NCBI GenBank assembly: GCA_001310455.1
Contig: BAXG01000013.1
Coordinates: forward strand, 1-64,000
DNA: 64,000 nucleotides
Reading direction: 5' to 3'
Source of the DNA: Photobacterium sp. JCM 19050
GTDB lineage: Bacteria; Pseudomonadota; Gammaproteobacteria; Enterobacterales; Vibrionaceae
How positions within the stretch are numbered: position 1 is the stretch's first letter; every line of letters begins with the position of its first letter. The notes beneath the pieces were generated by a model that made no database searches, was not told where the DNA came from, and saw only the letters and a program-made list of their open reading frames with translations. Shown here piece after piece: positions 8,634-17,720 of the stretch. The translations under genes were made by a program, and so were the position numbers.

Positions 8634-9623
8634 ATGTTATTCGACCCAATATTAAAACTGTTCCAACGCCGTCAGGCAAAACCCGGTCGTCAGCATGCTG
8701 CGGGTTATTCTCTCTCACCTCTGAAAGACGGAGGTGAAGCCGGGCTGGTACTGGTTGGCGCAGCAACTGATCTCAGCGAACCTGATCCAAAGAGCGCAGA
8801 AGGCGCCCGTCTTGGTCCTCAGGCCATTCTCGAAACAATGAAACCCATATCACGCTGGCCGATACCGGTTTATGCCACCCCTACGCTGTCTGATTATGAC
8901 ACCAGCGTAGAAGATGTACTTTCCAGGCAGTACCTGCGATTGCGCGAGCTTTTCCTAACCCGACATTTGCCCGTTGTGCTGGGCGGCGGCCATGAAGTGG
9001 CATTGTCCAGCTACAAAGCGCTGTCTGACCATGCGGCTGAAGAGTGCGGGGAAACCCGGATTCCAAAAATCGGCGTCATCAACATGGATGCTCACTTTGA
9101 GCTGCGCACCACCCTGGCTATCCGTTCAGGGGCAGCATTCCATTTTGCAGCCAACCATGCCAAGGAAAATGGCAGGCCGTTTCAGTATATGGTGCTGGGT
9201 ATAGACGAAAAAGCAAACCCTGCTTCTGTCCTGGAGCGTGCCCGGAGTTTAAATGCCAAATGGGTGACGGCGAAAGACATGAGCAAAGGCCATAAAAAGC
9301 CACTGATTGCCCTGCTTGACGACTTTCTGGCAGATATCGACTACCTGCATCTTTCTATCGACCTGGATGTTTTTTCCAGCGCACTCGCACCGGGTGTCGC
9401 CATGCCTCAGTCACAGGGAATCAGTTATTCCATGGCAACACTGGTCATTGACCACCTGCTGGCGAGCGGAAAAGTACGGGTTATTGATATCGCAGAACTG
9501 GTGCCGGATTTTGACTGGGATAACCAGACAGCAAACCTTGCAGTCAAACTGCTCCGTCACATCGCACACAAACAGGCTGACACTGAAAAGACAGCAAACA
9601 AAACAGCCCAAGCTACATTCTGA
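8634..9623 (+). CDS. Formimidoylglutamase-like ureohydrolase
   Basis: A 329-residue member of the arginase/ureohydrolase fold. Metal-site motifs are GGGHEVALS (first His), NMDAHFELR and SIDLDVFSSALAPG. The GGGHE opening, the length and the overall pattern fit formimidoylglutamase (HutG, N-formimino-L-glutamate to glutamate plus formamide) better than arginase or agmatinase. Unusually, the second motif has Glu (DAHFE) where the family has Asp (DAHxD), a manganese ligand. No histidine-utilisation genes flank it, so another guanidino or imidino substrate is possible. Co-directional with IclR at 22 nt; a terminator follows. Confidence 0.75.
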   Translation: MLFDPILKLFQRRQAKPGRQHAAGYSLSPLKDGGEAGLVLVGAATDLSEPDPKSAEGARLGPQAILETMKPISRWPIPVYATPTLSDYDTSVEDVLSRQYLRLRELFLTRHLPVVLGGGHEVALSSYKALSDHAAEECGETRIPKIGVINMDAHFELRTTLAIRSGAAFHFAANHAKENGRPFQYMVLGIDEKANPASVLERARSLNAKWVTAKDMSKGHKKPLIALLDDFLADIDYLHLSIDLDVFSSALAPGVAMPQSQGISYSMATLVIDHLLASGKVRVIDIAELVPDFDWDNQTANLAVKLLRHIAHKQADTEKTANKTAQATF

Positions 9624-9672
9624 TAGAACCCTTGTTGTCATGCTTTATTAAGCATGACGCCTTAACCTTTTT

Positions 9673-9698
9673 GCCCGGTGCCTGAGCCGGGCTTTTTT
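9673..9698 (+). terminator. Rho-independent terminator
   Basis: GCCCGG (9673-9678) / CCGGGC (9687-9692) followed by six T, 50 nt past the ureohydrolase stop. Confidence 0.85.
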
Positions 9699-9808
9699 CT
9701 GCCCCAGATTCTCACTACCATTGTTAAACCGATCGGATCATTTCAACCAGTCAGAGTGGTCAAGGAATGAGTCTGATTGGTATCAAACTACACTTTGGGG
9801 ACACTCGC

Positions 9809-10231
9809 ATGAACCAGCAAATCGCGCATATCGCCATCGTTGTCAGGGATTACGATGAAGCAATTGATTTCTACGTGAACAAACTGAGCTTTACGCTCGT
9901 TGAAGATACCTATCAACCGGAGCAGGACAAACGTTGGGTCATAGTCTCTCCTCCCGGTTCAGGTGGGACAACGTTGTTGCTGGCTAAAGCATCTAAACCT
10001 GAACAACAGCCCTTTATCGGTAATCAGGCCGGAGGCCGGGTATTTATTTTCCTGAGTACGGACGATTTCTGGCGGGACTATAACCGGATGGTGGAAATCG
10101 GTATTCACTTTGTGCGGGAACCTAAAGAGGCAGAATACGGCACCGTCGCTGTGTTTGAAGACTTGTATGGAAACCTATGGGATTTGGTGGAATTTGCCCC
10201 GGGTCACCCGATGGCGACCCAGGCTGTATAA
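9809..10231 (+). CDS. VOC-family (glyoxalase/dioxygenase fold) protein
   Basis: A 140-residue protein starting MNQQIAHIAI after GGGGA. It shows the paired beta-alpha-beta-beta-beta pattern: metal-site His in QIAHIAIVVRDYDEAIDFYV and terminal Glu in LYGNLWDLVEF. Related proteins are glyoxalase-I-like lyases, fosfomycin-resistance enzymes and extradiol dioxygenases; nothing narrows the substrate. It ends 2 nt before the end of the convergent AarF gene. Confidence 0.82.
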   Translation: MNQQIAHIAIVVRDYDEAIDFYVNKLSFTLVEDTYQPEQDKRWVIVSPPGSGGTTLLLAKASKPEQQPFIGNQAGGRVFIFLSTDDFWRDYNRMVEIGIHFVREPKEAEYGTVAVFEDLYGNLWDLVEFAPGHPMATQAV

Positions 10232-10233
10232 TT

Positions 10234-11556
10234 TCAGGATTCTACGCGGTAAGGCTCAAACAACTCCCTGACATTGATGCTGGCACCAAGCCGGGCGGCG
10301 AGCAGGTACATGCCTCCGATTTTCCGGTGCAGGAACAGGGCATCCACCGGCGGTGTATGCCAGTAGTTCTTTTCCATGCTAAGGGCTGTACCGGCTTCAC
10401 TGATGCGTGCGGCCAGGTTTGATGAACCAAAATCGTAGGCTTTGTCTTCGAACAGCGGCTCACAGGCGATCATGACGATATCGACTACCGCCTCTTTCTG
10501 TTCCGGCAAGATGGTTTCACTGAAAAAGCCGATTTGGGACAAGGCATCGGCAATGGCTTCCCTATCTTGGATTGTTGCTGCGGAAAACAGCTTTCGGTAT
10601 CCCTCACTGACTGCTTCGGAGTAGTGACGGGCAGCGCCAAAATCCAACAGAACAAGCTGCCCGGTGTTGTTGTTGAATTGGTAGTTGGCAAAATTCGGGT
10701 CAGTTTGAACCAGCCTGAACGAAAAGATTTCTTTGAAAAACAGACGCAGCAGCGCATGCATTACCCGGTCACGAACCTGTTGCGAAGCGCTGGCGAGTGA
10801 TTCAATCGGCTGCCCTTCCACATAGGTCATCGCAAGTACGCCGGGCGAGGTCATTTCGTGGTAGACCCCCGGTAAGACGAAATCACTGTCGCCTGACAGG
10901 TGCTCACGGTAGGTCTCGAGTTGCCGGGCTTCAAGCTGGTAATCCGCCTCAGCATGAAGCTGTTTTTTAGCTTCATCGAGCAGCGAATGGTAATCCACCC
11001 CTGCTGGGATTAACCCTGTCACTCCCAGCAAAGTCATCACATTGTTGACGTCACTGTCTATGCTGTCACGCACACCGGGATACTGCACTTTCACCGCAAG
11101 CCGGGTGCCGTCGTCCGCGTGCGCCGAGTGAACCTGTCCGATTGAAGCAGCGGCCATAGGTTTGAAGGTGAACTCGATGAAATTATGCTTCCAATCATGA
11201 CCAAGTTCTTTTTCCAACACGGCTGAAAGCTGGGAAGGCGGCATTGGCGTTCCGTTCGATCGCAAGCGAGCCAGCACGTCTGTCAGCTCAGCAGGAAGAA
11301 GATCACCGGCATCCATACTCAGAAGCTGGCCGACTTTCATCGCGGCTCCTCGAAGTTGCGCAAGCTGGTCAGCAACTCGCATGGCATTGCCGGGGGTCAA
11401 TAACAAATCTCTGGCTTTGGGTCTTTTCCCCTGGGCGAGTTGCTTTGCGCCCTCTACCGCCATGTTCGTTGCAACCCGCGTCGCAAGGCTGCCGAGTTTC
11501 CCCATTCGGGTGAGCCGGCCACTTGGTACTGCCGAATCTTGCGTATCTTCACTCAT
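10234..11556 (-). CDS. AarF/ABC1/UbiB-type atypical kinase (COQ8-like)
   Basis: A 440-residue atypical kinase/ATPase. Family motifs in order: MKVGQLLSMD (the KxGQ motif), an Ala-rich loop MAAASIGQVH, the lysine LAVKVQYPG, the catalytic QTDPNFANYQF and the metal-binding LLDFGAAR. The QTDPNF version, rather than HADPHPGN, is what I associate with the COQ8/ADCK3 subgroup rather than housekeeping UbiB. The UbiB C-terminal membrane segments are missing. Likely role: supporting ubiquinone or lipid metabolism through ATP hydrolysis. It lies 58 nt after the YiiX-like gene on the same strand. Confidence 0.87.
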   Translation of the reverse strand: MSEDTQDSAVPSGRLTRMGKLGSLATRVATNMAVEGAKQLAQGKRPKARDLLLTPGNAMRVADQLAQLRGAAMKVGQLLSMDAGDLLPAELTDVLARLRSNGTPMPPSQLSAVLEKELGHDWKHNFIEFTFKPMAAASIGQVHSAHADDGTRLAVKVQYPGVRDSIDSDVNNVMTLLGVTGLIPAGVDYHSLLDEAKKQLHAEADYQLEARQLETYREHLSGDSDFVLPGVYHEMTSPGVLAMTYVEGQPIESLASASQQVRDRVMHALLRLFFKEIFSFRLVQTDPNFANYQFNNNTGQLVLLDFGAARHYSEAVSEGYRKLFSAATIQDREAIADALSQIGFFSETILPEQKEAVVDIVMIACEPLFEDKAYDFGSSNLAARISEAGTALSMEKNYWHTPPVDALFLHRKIGGMYLLAARLGASINVRELFEPYRVES

Positions 11557-11614
11557 GGATCGCTTTTCCTTTCTATTCCTTTTTCCTTTACTACGAAAAA
11601 TTTCACACGGAAGT

Positions 11615-12274
11615 TCAGGCAGTTCTGGATTCCAGGTTCCTATTTACCGCCACAGAATTAAAGTGCCGGATCTGGCGGGAGTCCTCACCTTTCAGTTGGT
11701 AGTATGTCGGCTCAAAAATGTTCCACCGGCAAAGCTCTATCGGCGTAACTTCTGAACTGTTCACATTGCGAACGACGTTTGCATTCTCCAGCCCGGCGGC
11801 CACCAGCTCAGAACAAAATAACCGGCTTAATTCTTCCTTTGCGAATCCCGGACCTCCCAATCCATCAAGGCCGTCGATAGCGGATGCCAATGCCTGCGAA
11901 TAGTCATAGGGCTTGTGGTTTTGTCGGAACATGAAATCGAAAAATGCACGTTGATCGAAGTGGTCACGCCGGACATCATCCCTAAGAGGCAGCCACCAAA
12001 CCTCACCGTCATAATCCCGCAACCGCTCACTGAAACGTGAGAGGGTGACACCGGCGAATTCATCCAAAATGGTTGATTCCATCACTTGATTGAAAAATCG
12101 TCCGCTGTTTTCATCCAGCATCTGAGTCTGCATAACAATACCGACATGGGAAACATGGGAGCGAGTGGTAAACTTAATCAACTTTGAGAACGCACTTGAA
12201 CCGCCAAACGCCACTACATCACCCGGCTTCATGTTTTTTCTGGCGTCCTGATAACTGATTTTTTCGCAGGTCAT
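11615..12274 (-). CDS. YiiX/YebB-like permuted NlpC/P60 hydrolase
   Basis: About 219 residues. The start MTCEKISYQ (AAGGGA upstream) is preferred to one 18 codons upstream. The order is His first (TRSHVSHVGIVMQ) and Cys late (RLFCSELVAAGL), the circularly permuted arrangement of the YiiX/YebB papain-like group, with the opening MKPGDVVAFGG typical of them. There is no signal peptide. Members are thought to be amidases or acyltransferases acting on peptides or lipids; the actual substrate is unknown. Upstream of and co-directional with the AarF kinase gene. Confidence 0.75.
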   Translation of the reverse strand: MTCEKISYQDARKNMKPGDVVAFGGSSAFSKLIKFTTRSHVSHVGIVMQTQMLDENSGRFFNQVMESTILDEFAGVTLSRFSERLRDYDGEVWWLPLRDDVRRDHFDQRAFFDFMFRQNHKPYDYSQALASAIDGLDGLGGPGFAKEELSRLFCSELVAAGLENANVVRNVNSSEVTPIELCRWNIFEPTYYQLKGEDSRQIRHFNSVAVNRNLESRTA

Positions 12275-12348
12275 CGTCAATCCCTTCTTCGTTGCAGATG
12301 TAAAGAAGGTTAGACGACACCCTTCCACAAAGACGGCGATTTCCCAAC

Positions 12349-12374
12349 AAAAAACGCCCCGCTGTGACAGGGCG
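12349..12374 (-). terminator. Terminator of phoD
   Basis: On the minus strand a GC-rich imperfect stem (CGCCCTG/CAGCGGGGCG) is followed by six T. It lies 39 nt beyond the phoD stop. Confidence 0.8.
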
Positions 12375-12412
12375 CAAGGTAATCAGGCCTTTGATAATCA
12401 AAGGGTTGAGTA

Positions 12413-14080
12413 TCAGGTATCCAGTGTCTGCCCGTCGCTTGAGGACAACTGCATCATCTGTGTGGAATAGGTCTGCGATTTGACCGTGTCTATCAGTGTC
12501 CGGTCTGCCTGTGCCTTTTCCCGGGTCAAGGTTAAGCGCAGGAAACCGCGCTGGGAGATATCTGCCCACTGAAGCTCATCAATTAGCGCGACTAATGAAC
12601 TACGGAGCTGCTCCACCTGCTCGGGAGGAACAGGCAGGTACGTTTCAATGCCGGGTGATGACACTGAACTGGTGGCAAATTCAATCCCGGCAGGCGCACC
12701 GGAAACATCCGCCAGTTGACTGCACCAGGCATTGTGGGTATCACCTGCAAGGCTGATTATCCGGTCCTTCCCAAGTGCCTTGCAGGTAGCGTACAGCCAT
12801 TCTCTATCTGCCATAAAGCCATCCCAGGCATCAAGGTTGTAAGGCAGTTTTAGCTGGTTCTGCGGAGAGCCCGGATTAAGCAGGGCATCCTGGATAGCCA
12901 GTTGCATATTCTGAAGTGCTGCCGGAAGTTGTTCAGGCGTTGCATTCAGCACCCCAAACAGCGCCAGCAATACCGGCGCAGGAAGCTGCATTTTTGCCAT
13001 CAGGATCTGTTGCCCGAAAACCTGCCATTTGGCATTGCTGTTAGCGAGGGCGCCTGTCAGCCAGCTTTTCTGTTCGTAACCGAGCAACTGTCGGGTTGGA
13101 GACGCAGCGTTGGCCAAAAGCGCACTAAGTTGTGCCGGATCAGCCGGGTTAATAGCAGCATAATCAAGTGGTTCATCCCTGGCGGTTACCCGGGTATCCA
13201 GCATATAAATGGATGCCAGATCACCATACGACACCTGTCGGTAGATGTGGGAGGCATTGTCTCCGTTTTCGCGAACCGGCAACCACTCCAGCCAAGCCAT
13301 CACCGCAGCGGCACGCCGGTCAGCAAAGTCACCCTCATCCGGTTGGTGGTTTTCTGCCCCGTCGCGCCATGTATCGTTGGCGATCTCATGGTCATCCCAC
13401 ACCGCAATCATCGGCATGTTCGCGTGCAGTGCTTTCAGGTCCGGGTCGGTTCTATACTGGGCATAGCGCTTGCGGTAGTCATCGAGGGTTATGCATTCGG
13501 TTCCCTTGCTCGGCAAGCGGCCGAGTTCGGCGGCATCTTCCGTTGCATAACCTCCGTTGCCGTATTCATAAATGTAATCCCCCAGATGGAGGCAGGCATC
13601 GAAGGGTTGCTGGTGGTGCTGGCTGACAATTTCCCGGTACACATTGAAATATCCCGCTGGGTAATTGGAACAGGAGACAACCGCCAGGGATACTTCATTG
13701 ATGTTGCGGCGACGAACAGTGCGCGTCTCGCCAACCGGGGAAACCACTTCATTGGCAATAAACCTGAAATAATATTTTTTACCGGGACGAAGGCGTTCTA
13801 CATCCACTTTCACCGTAAAGTCACGGGAACCGTCAGTCTGCACTGTTCCGCTCGCGGCAACTCTGCGAAATTTGCGGTTACGCGATACTTCCCAACGTAC
13901 CGGCATGTAAGGGGCATCTGTCGTCACCCGGGTCCAGATAATTACACTGTTTTCGGTCGGATCCCCGCTGGCAACACCATGTTCGAATTTCACTGGAAAC
14001 CAGAAACAGCCAGAGAGCGAGGCGGCAACCGGTGTAGATGCCATGGCTTTGATAAGCGTTCTTCTTGTTAGTTTGCTCAT
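12413..14080 (-). CDS. phoD: PhoD-family alkaline phosphatase/phosphodiesterase
   Basis: About 555 residues. The N-terminus KLTRRTLIKAMASTP is a twin-arginine signal ending in LSGC, so the protein is probably exported folded and lipid-anchored. An N-terminal Ig-like domain (EHGVASGDPTENSVIIWTRV) precedes the metallophosphoesterase domain: VVSCSNYPAGYFNVYR, HLGDYIYEYG, AVWDDHEIANDTW and SLAGDTHNAWC supply the Fe/Ca ligands. It should release phosphate from phosphodiesters or monoesters outside the cytoplasm. MSKLTRR (14080) is preferred over an ATG 15 nt upstream. It is one of three distinct phosphatases in this window. Confidence 0.9.
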   Translation of the reverse strand: MSKLTRRTLIKAMASTPVAASLSGCFWFPVKFEHGVASGDPTENSVIIWTRVTTDAPYMPVRWEVSRNRKFRRVAASGTVQTDGSRDFTVKVDVERLRPGKKYYFRFIANEVVSPVGETRTVRRRNINEVSLAVVSCSNYPAGYFNVYREIVSQHHQQPFDACLHLGDYIYEYGNGGYATEDAAELGRLPSKGTECITLDDYRKRYAQYRTDPDLKALHANMPMIAVWDDHEIANDTWRDGAENHQPDEGDFADRRAAAVMAWLEWLPVRENGDNASHIYRQVSYGDLASIYMLDTRVTARDEPLDYAAINPADPAQLSALLANAASPTRQLLGYEQKSWLTGALANSNAKWQVFGQQILMAKMQLPAPVLLALFGVLNATPEQLPAALQNMQLAIQDALLNPGSPQNQLKLPYNLDAWDGFMADREWLYATCKALGKDRIISLAGDTHNAWCSQLADVSGAPAGIEFATSSVSSPGIETYLPVPPEQVEQLRSSLVALIDELQWADISQRGFLRLTLTREKAQADRTLIDTVKSQTYSTQMMQLSSSDGQTLDT

Positions 14081-14161
14081 AAATACGTCCGTCATTCCAT
14101 TGAGTGGTCGGATGTGTAGCGTAACGTGTATTCATGACGCTTTGGTGTTAAAAAGAAGAGA

Positions 14162-14183
14162 TTGAGGTGGTTTGGGTATATTC
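14162..14183 (-). repeat. Dispersed intergenic repeat, copy 3
   Basis: TTGAGGTGGTTTGGGTATAT on the plus strand, the reverse of the core. It lies just past the repaired end of the LysR gene. Confidence 0.75.
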
Positions 14184-14209
14184 AAAACAGCGCATCCAAT
14201 TTTGAACGT

Positions 14210-15120
14210 CTAAGGGACTTCAGCCTCTTCTTCTTCAATCCAGGGAAGGTGTTCAGAAAAACGCTCGCTGAGGAAATCAACAAACAGACGGACTTTGGCA
14301 GAGAGATGTCGGTTGTAAGGGTAGACTGCCCACACACCCGAATCAGGCTGCGGAACTCGTCCAACACCGTCACCAACTCACCCCGGCGGATTTTATCAAT
14401 AACGTAATAGTCCGGTAGCTGGGCAAGACCAAGCCCTCTCAGCGCCGCATCAAGAATGGCGGTCCCGCTGTTTCCGTGCCAGCGACCTTTCACTTTCATT
14501 TGGGTTAATAAGCCGTCATTTTGAAAACTCCAGGTATCCAGCGTACCAATCAGGCAATCATGATGCTGAATATCATCAAGGGACGTTGGGGTACCAAATT
14601 CTTTTAAATAATCACCAGATGCAACCACATATAATTGCCTGGGTGCCAATCTTCTTGCCATCAATGTCGAATCTTTTAAAATACCGGTTCGAATTGCAAG
14701 ATCATAACCATCATGAATCATATCCATGACTTGATTGGAAAAATGAAACTCGACACTGAGTTTTGGGTGGTTGCGAATAAATTCGTTAGCAAGTGGGGCA
14801 ATATATTTTTCCCCGAATACAGCCGGTGCAGTAATTTTTAATAAACCTTGTGGCTGAGTTTGTAATTGCGTAACGATGGCTTCTGCATCTGAAAAACCAT
14901 CCAGCAATTGATTACAATGGTCGAAATAAACCTTGCCCATCTCGGTCAATGTGACCTGACGGGTAGTGCGGTAAAGCAAACGCGTACTGAGACGATGCTC
15001 CAGTGCGTCAATCTGACGGCTTACGTGTGATGTTGACACGCCCAGCTTACGCGCTGCCGCAGTGAAGCTACCACAGTTGACTACTTCGACAAACTCTTCA
15101 ACGCCACTCCAGCGATTCAT
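14210..15120 (-). CDS. LysR-family regulator (one frameshift)
   Basis: About 304 residues after repair. The N-terminal winged helix (VEEFVEVVNCGSFTAAARKL, then SRQIDALEHRL) and the periplasmic-binding-like effector domain are intact. A base is missing near 14346-14358 (after VLDEF). In the restored frame the C-terminus reads SGVWAVYPYNRHLSAKVRLF and ends at 14210, the normal ending of LysR proteins of the CrgA/DsdC-like type. It is divergent from the CxxxCW gene with a 148-nt spacer, the classical LysR arrangement, so it may control the quinoprotein island. Confidence 0.85.
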
Positions 15121-15268
15121 TTTTGCACCTCAGAAATGAAGTTTAACCATTAATGCACAAATATATTCAGCCTGTTTCCGGTCTCCTTGTTATCATAATG
15201 TTAATATCTATTTCTAAAACTTACTAATAGTTCCTACTAAGGTATGAGCTTTAACGGAATAAAGTAGT

Positions 15269-15840
15269 ATGCGGTGTGTTTTATTATTGAAACGAATTCT
15301 TAATATTGGAATGCTACTGATTTCATTTGCTGTTAATTCAGCGCATTCTAATGAAATAGAAGAACCGAAAGAATATCGGCAAAACAACTACAGGGCAGAA
15401 GTACCAGCAAAAGTGACTGGCGCTAGCGTAATAAATACGCCAAAGGAACTTAAGGCATTTATTAATAAATATAAACCCCTATTGCTGGATGTCTACCCTG
15501 CTGCAAGAAAACCCGATAACCTGCCCGACAGCGAATTGTGGATCGAACCCAGCAGGCAATCTCTGCCCGGTACAGTGTGGTTGGCAAATGTCGGCTTAGG
15601 CACCCTGACCTATTCGCTTGAGGCACATTTCAGCAATACGCTGGCAAGGCTTACAAGTCACGATTCTGATTACCCGGTCGTCATTTTCTGTGAGCCGCTT
15701 GCTGGCACTCCTGGAACGCAACCAAACGTGCTGTCAGTGCAGGCTATACCAATGTTCACTGGTACAAAGCCGGCGTATCAGGCTGGCGCGAAGCAGGATT
15801 GCCGCTTGAAACGTACGCGCCTTTGAGGCCAACACCATGA
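15269..15840 (+). CDS. PQQ-associated CxxxCW rhodanese-like protein (one frameshift)
   Basis: About 190 residues after repair, with a signal peptide (to NSAHS). The domain is rhodanese-like (ELKAFINKYKPLLLDVYP) and carries the family's Cys-containing loop. As given, the frame breaks at about 15702 right after VVIFCEP. With one base restored it reads C-E-P-x-C-W, HSWNATKRAVSAGY and WREAGLPLETYAPL, matching the 'PQQ-dependent catabolism-associated CXXCW motif' family. It probably handles sulfur or thiol relay in the periplasm. The repaired stop overlaps the next start (ATGA), so it is the first gene of the operon. Confidence 0.8.
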
Positions 15841-16766
15841 CGCGCTTTTTGTGTATTTGCCTTGCCCTGTGCAGCTTGTTTTCTCAGTCTGTGATTGCCG
15901 GGCGGCTCCCTGATTCCCTCAAATTCGATCAGGTCGCGGACGGCGTTTATGTTTACACCGGCAAAATTGAAGATGTGTTTTCATCGCCTTATGGCTTAGT
16001 CGCCAACTCCACCTTTATCGTTGGGGATAAATCGGTCGCAGTTATAGATACAGGCACCAGCCTGCGACAGGGAAGACTTATCCGAAAGGCGATTCGTGAC
16101 GTGACATCTTTACCTGTAAGCCACGTAATCAACTCCCATGTTCACCTGGATCATATCTTTGGCAACCGGGCATTTCTGGATGACCATCCTGAATTTGTTG
16201 CTCACAAAAAGATTCTGTCAGACCTCCAGAGCAAAGCCCCTTACTACCAGGACAGGCTGGCAGACCAACCAAACAGCCTCTGGTATAAAGGAACCGGGCC
16301 AGTAAAACCGACGTTGCTGATTGAAAAAGTTACTGAAATTGACCTGGGAGGCCGGCTTTTAATGCTTGAGCCACATGGGCGCGCTCATACTCTTCATGAC
16401 CTTTCGGTTTATGACCAGAAAACCCGGACACTGATAACCGGAGATCTGGTTTTTGAACAGCATTGCCCCTCCATTGATGGCAGCATCACCGGATGGATAA
16501 CCGTTCTTGAAGGACTGCGTACTCTCCCCTATGACAGACTGGTTCCCGGACACGGACGGGTACTCTCCGGCACCGAGGAAATCGATAAACAGATAGCCTA
16601 CCTGTCTGCCCTCACTGACGCCGTGCGCGAGGCAGTCGCCAACCAAGTGGATATCTACACCGCCAGCACCACATTGCTGCAAGACCACCGCGATAACTGG
16701 AAACTGTTTGATGCATTTCATGCCCGAAATGTTATCCAGGCCTACAAGGAATTAGAGTGGGAATAA
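15837..16766 (+). CDS. Quinoprotein relay system MBL-fold metallohydrolase
   Basis: A 309-residue exported metallo-beta-lactamase-fold protein. A signal peptide ends near VIAG. Metal ligands are HVHLDH (the HxHxDH motif), the His in PHGRAHTLHD, the Asp in ITGDLVF and the His in VPGHGRV. It belongs to the group found beside PQQ-dependent dehydrogenases together with SoxYZ-like carriers, related to SoxH. The natural reaction is not known; hydrolysis of a thioester or thiol-bound intermediate on the carrier is a reasonable inference from the neighbours. ATGA overlap with the upstream gene shows translational coupling. Confidence 0.87.
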   Translation: MTRFLCICLALCSLFSQSVIAGRLPDSLKFDQVADGVYVYTGKIEDVFSSPYGLVANSTFIVGDKSVAVIDTGTSLRQGRLIRKAIRDVTSLPVSHVINSHVHLDHIFGNRAFLDDHPEFVAHKKILSDLQSKAPYYQDRLADQPNSLWYKGTGPVKPTLLIEKVTEIDLGGRLLMLEPHGRAHTLHDLSVYDQKTRTLITGDLVFEQHCPSIDGSITGWITVLEGLRTLPYDRLVPGHGRVLSGTEEIDKQIAYLSALTDAVREAVANQVDIYTASTTLLQDHRDNWKLFDAFHARNVIQAYKELEWE

Positions 16767-16813
16767 ATTGCCCCGCCTTACATTGACGTGACCTAGCACC
16801 CAAAGGAGTCGAT

Positions 16814-17614
16814 ATGAACGCATTTACTCGACCATTGACCGGCCTTCTGATTTTGTTTTGCATCCCGCTGAGCAACGCATTGGCTGCCACACCAGCGGCC
16901 GACAAGAGTGTAAACTGGCCGGGCATTAAAGCCATGTTGTTCCCAGATAACCCGGAAATCATTGAAGATAACGTTATCACGCTGGTTACCCCTCCCCGGG
17001 CAGAGGATGCCGCGCTGGTTCCTGTCATCCTCAAGTTTGACCGAAACCAGTCAGATCCGGCATTTATTCGCAAGATCCATCTTGTTGTCGATAACAATCC
17101 CTCCCCGGTTGTCGGTACCTTTGTGATGACCCGTGAAAACGGAATTGCGGACATTTCGACCCGTATCCGGGTCAATGCTTATAGCCATGTCCGGGCCATT
17201 GCAGAAACCGCAGACGGTAAGCTGCACATGGCCACAAACTATGTGAAAGCATCCGGTGGTTGCTCTGCCCCGGCGGGAGCTGACGATGAACTGGCGAAAA
17301 AGCGGATGGGCAAAATGAAGCTTCGCAGCCAGTTTGACGACGACATTCGCTCGCTCCAACTGCTTGTCAGCCACCCCAATTACAGTGGGTTACAGATCGA
17401 CCAGGTTACCCGGCTTTGGATTCCTTCAGACTACGTCAACCAAGTGGATGTTACGCTCAACAATCAGTCGGTTATGTCATTTACCGGCGGTATTTCAATC
17501 AGTGAAAACCCAGCATTCACTTTCCACCTTCACCCTGACCAGAAAGGGGAACTCAAGGCTGAGGTGAAAGACTCCAGCGGACGGGCATTTGCCCAAAGCT
17601 GGACCGTTCAATAG
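16814..17614 (+). CDS. Quinoprotein-associated fused SoxY-SoxZ carrier
   Basis: A 266-residue periplasmic protein with a signal peptide to ALAAT. Residues about 35-155 are SoxY-like; 165-266 are SoxZ-like (KLRSQFDDDIRSLQLLVSHP opens SoxZ). The SoxY part ends in SGGCSAPAG, so a mobile-arm cysteine equivalent to the GGCGG of thiosulfate-oxidising SoxY is kept, but internally because of the fusion. It should carry a substrate covalently on that Cys between enzymes. The other Sox proteins (SoxA, X, B, C) are absent, arguing that it is not for thiosulfate. Third gene of the operon, after a 47-nt gap. Confidence 0.87.
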   Translation: MNAFTRPLTGLLILFCIPLSNALAATPAADKSVNWPGIKAMLFPDNPEIIEDNVITLVTPPRAEDAALVPVILKFDRNQSDPAFIRKIHLVVDNNPSPVVGTFVMTRENGIADISTRIRVNAYSHVRAIAETADGKLHMATNYVKASGGCSAPAGADDELAKKRMGKMKLRSQFDDDIRSLQLLVSHPNYSGLQIDQVTRLWIPSDYVNQVDVTLNNQSVMSFTGGISISENPAFTFHLHPDQKGELKAEVKDSSGRAFAQSWTVQ

Positions 17615-17679
17615 GGCTGAGAGCACCTGTCCCCTAACCCTCCCGATTGCATACAAACGGATTTTCTCCCCAGCTTTCC

Positions 17680-17720
17680 TCACTGTTAAAACCGGGACAA
17701 TTTCCCAGTTTTAACAGTGA
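17680..17720. promoter_or_regulatory. Long inverted repeat between the soxYZ-like and fghA genes
   Basis: The arms TCACTGTTAAAAC (17680-17692) and GTTTTAACAGTGA (17708-17720) are perfectly complementary over 13 bp, and GGGA/TCCC extends the stem inside. No T-run follows. It could be a factor-independent 3' end, a processing hairpin or an operator. The rest of the 331-nt gap (17615-17945) is AT-rich with no gene and probably carries the promoter for fghA-xoxF. Confidence 0.7.

Noticed and set aside
12902..14071. A 389-codon plus-strand reading frame
   Set aside because: It lies wholly opposite phoD, which has clear catalytic motifs; the frame is a shadow of its codon bias.
16814..17614. A thiosulfate-oxidising Sox system
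   Set aside because: Only a fused SoxYZ-like carrier and a SoxH-related hydrolase are present. SoxA, X, B, C and D are absent and the context is a PQQ dehydrogenase.
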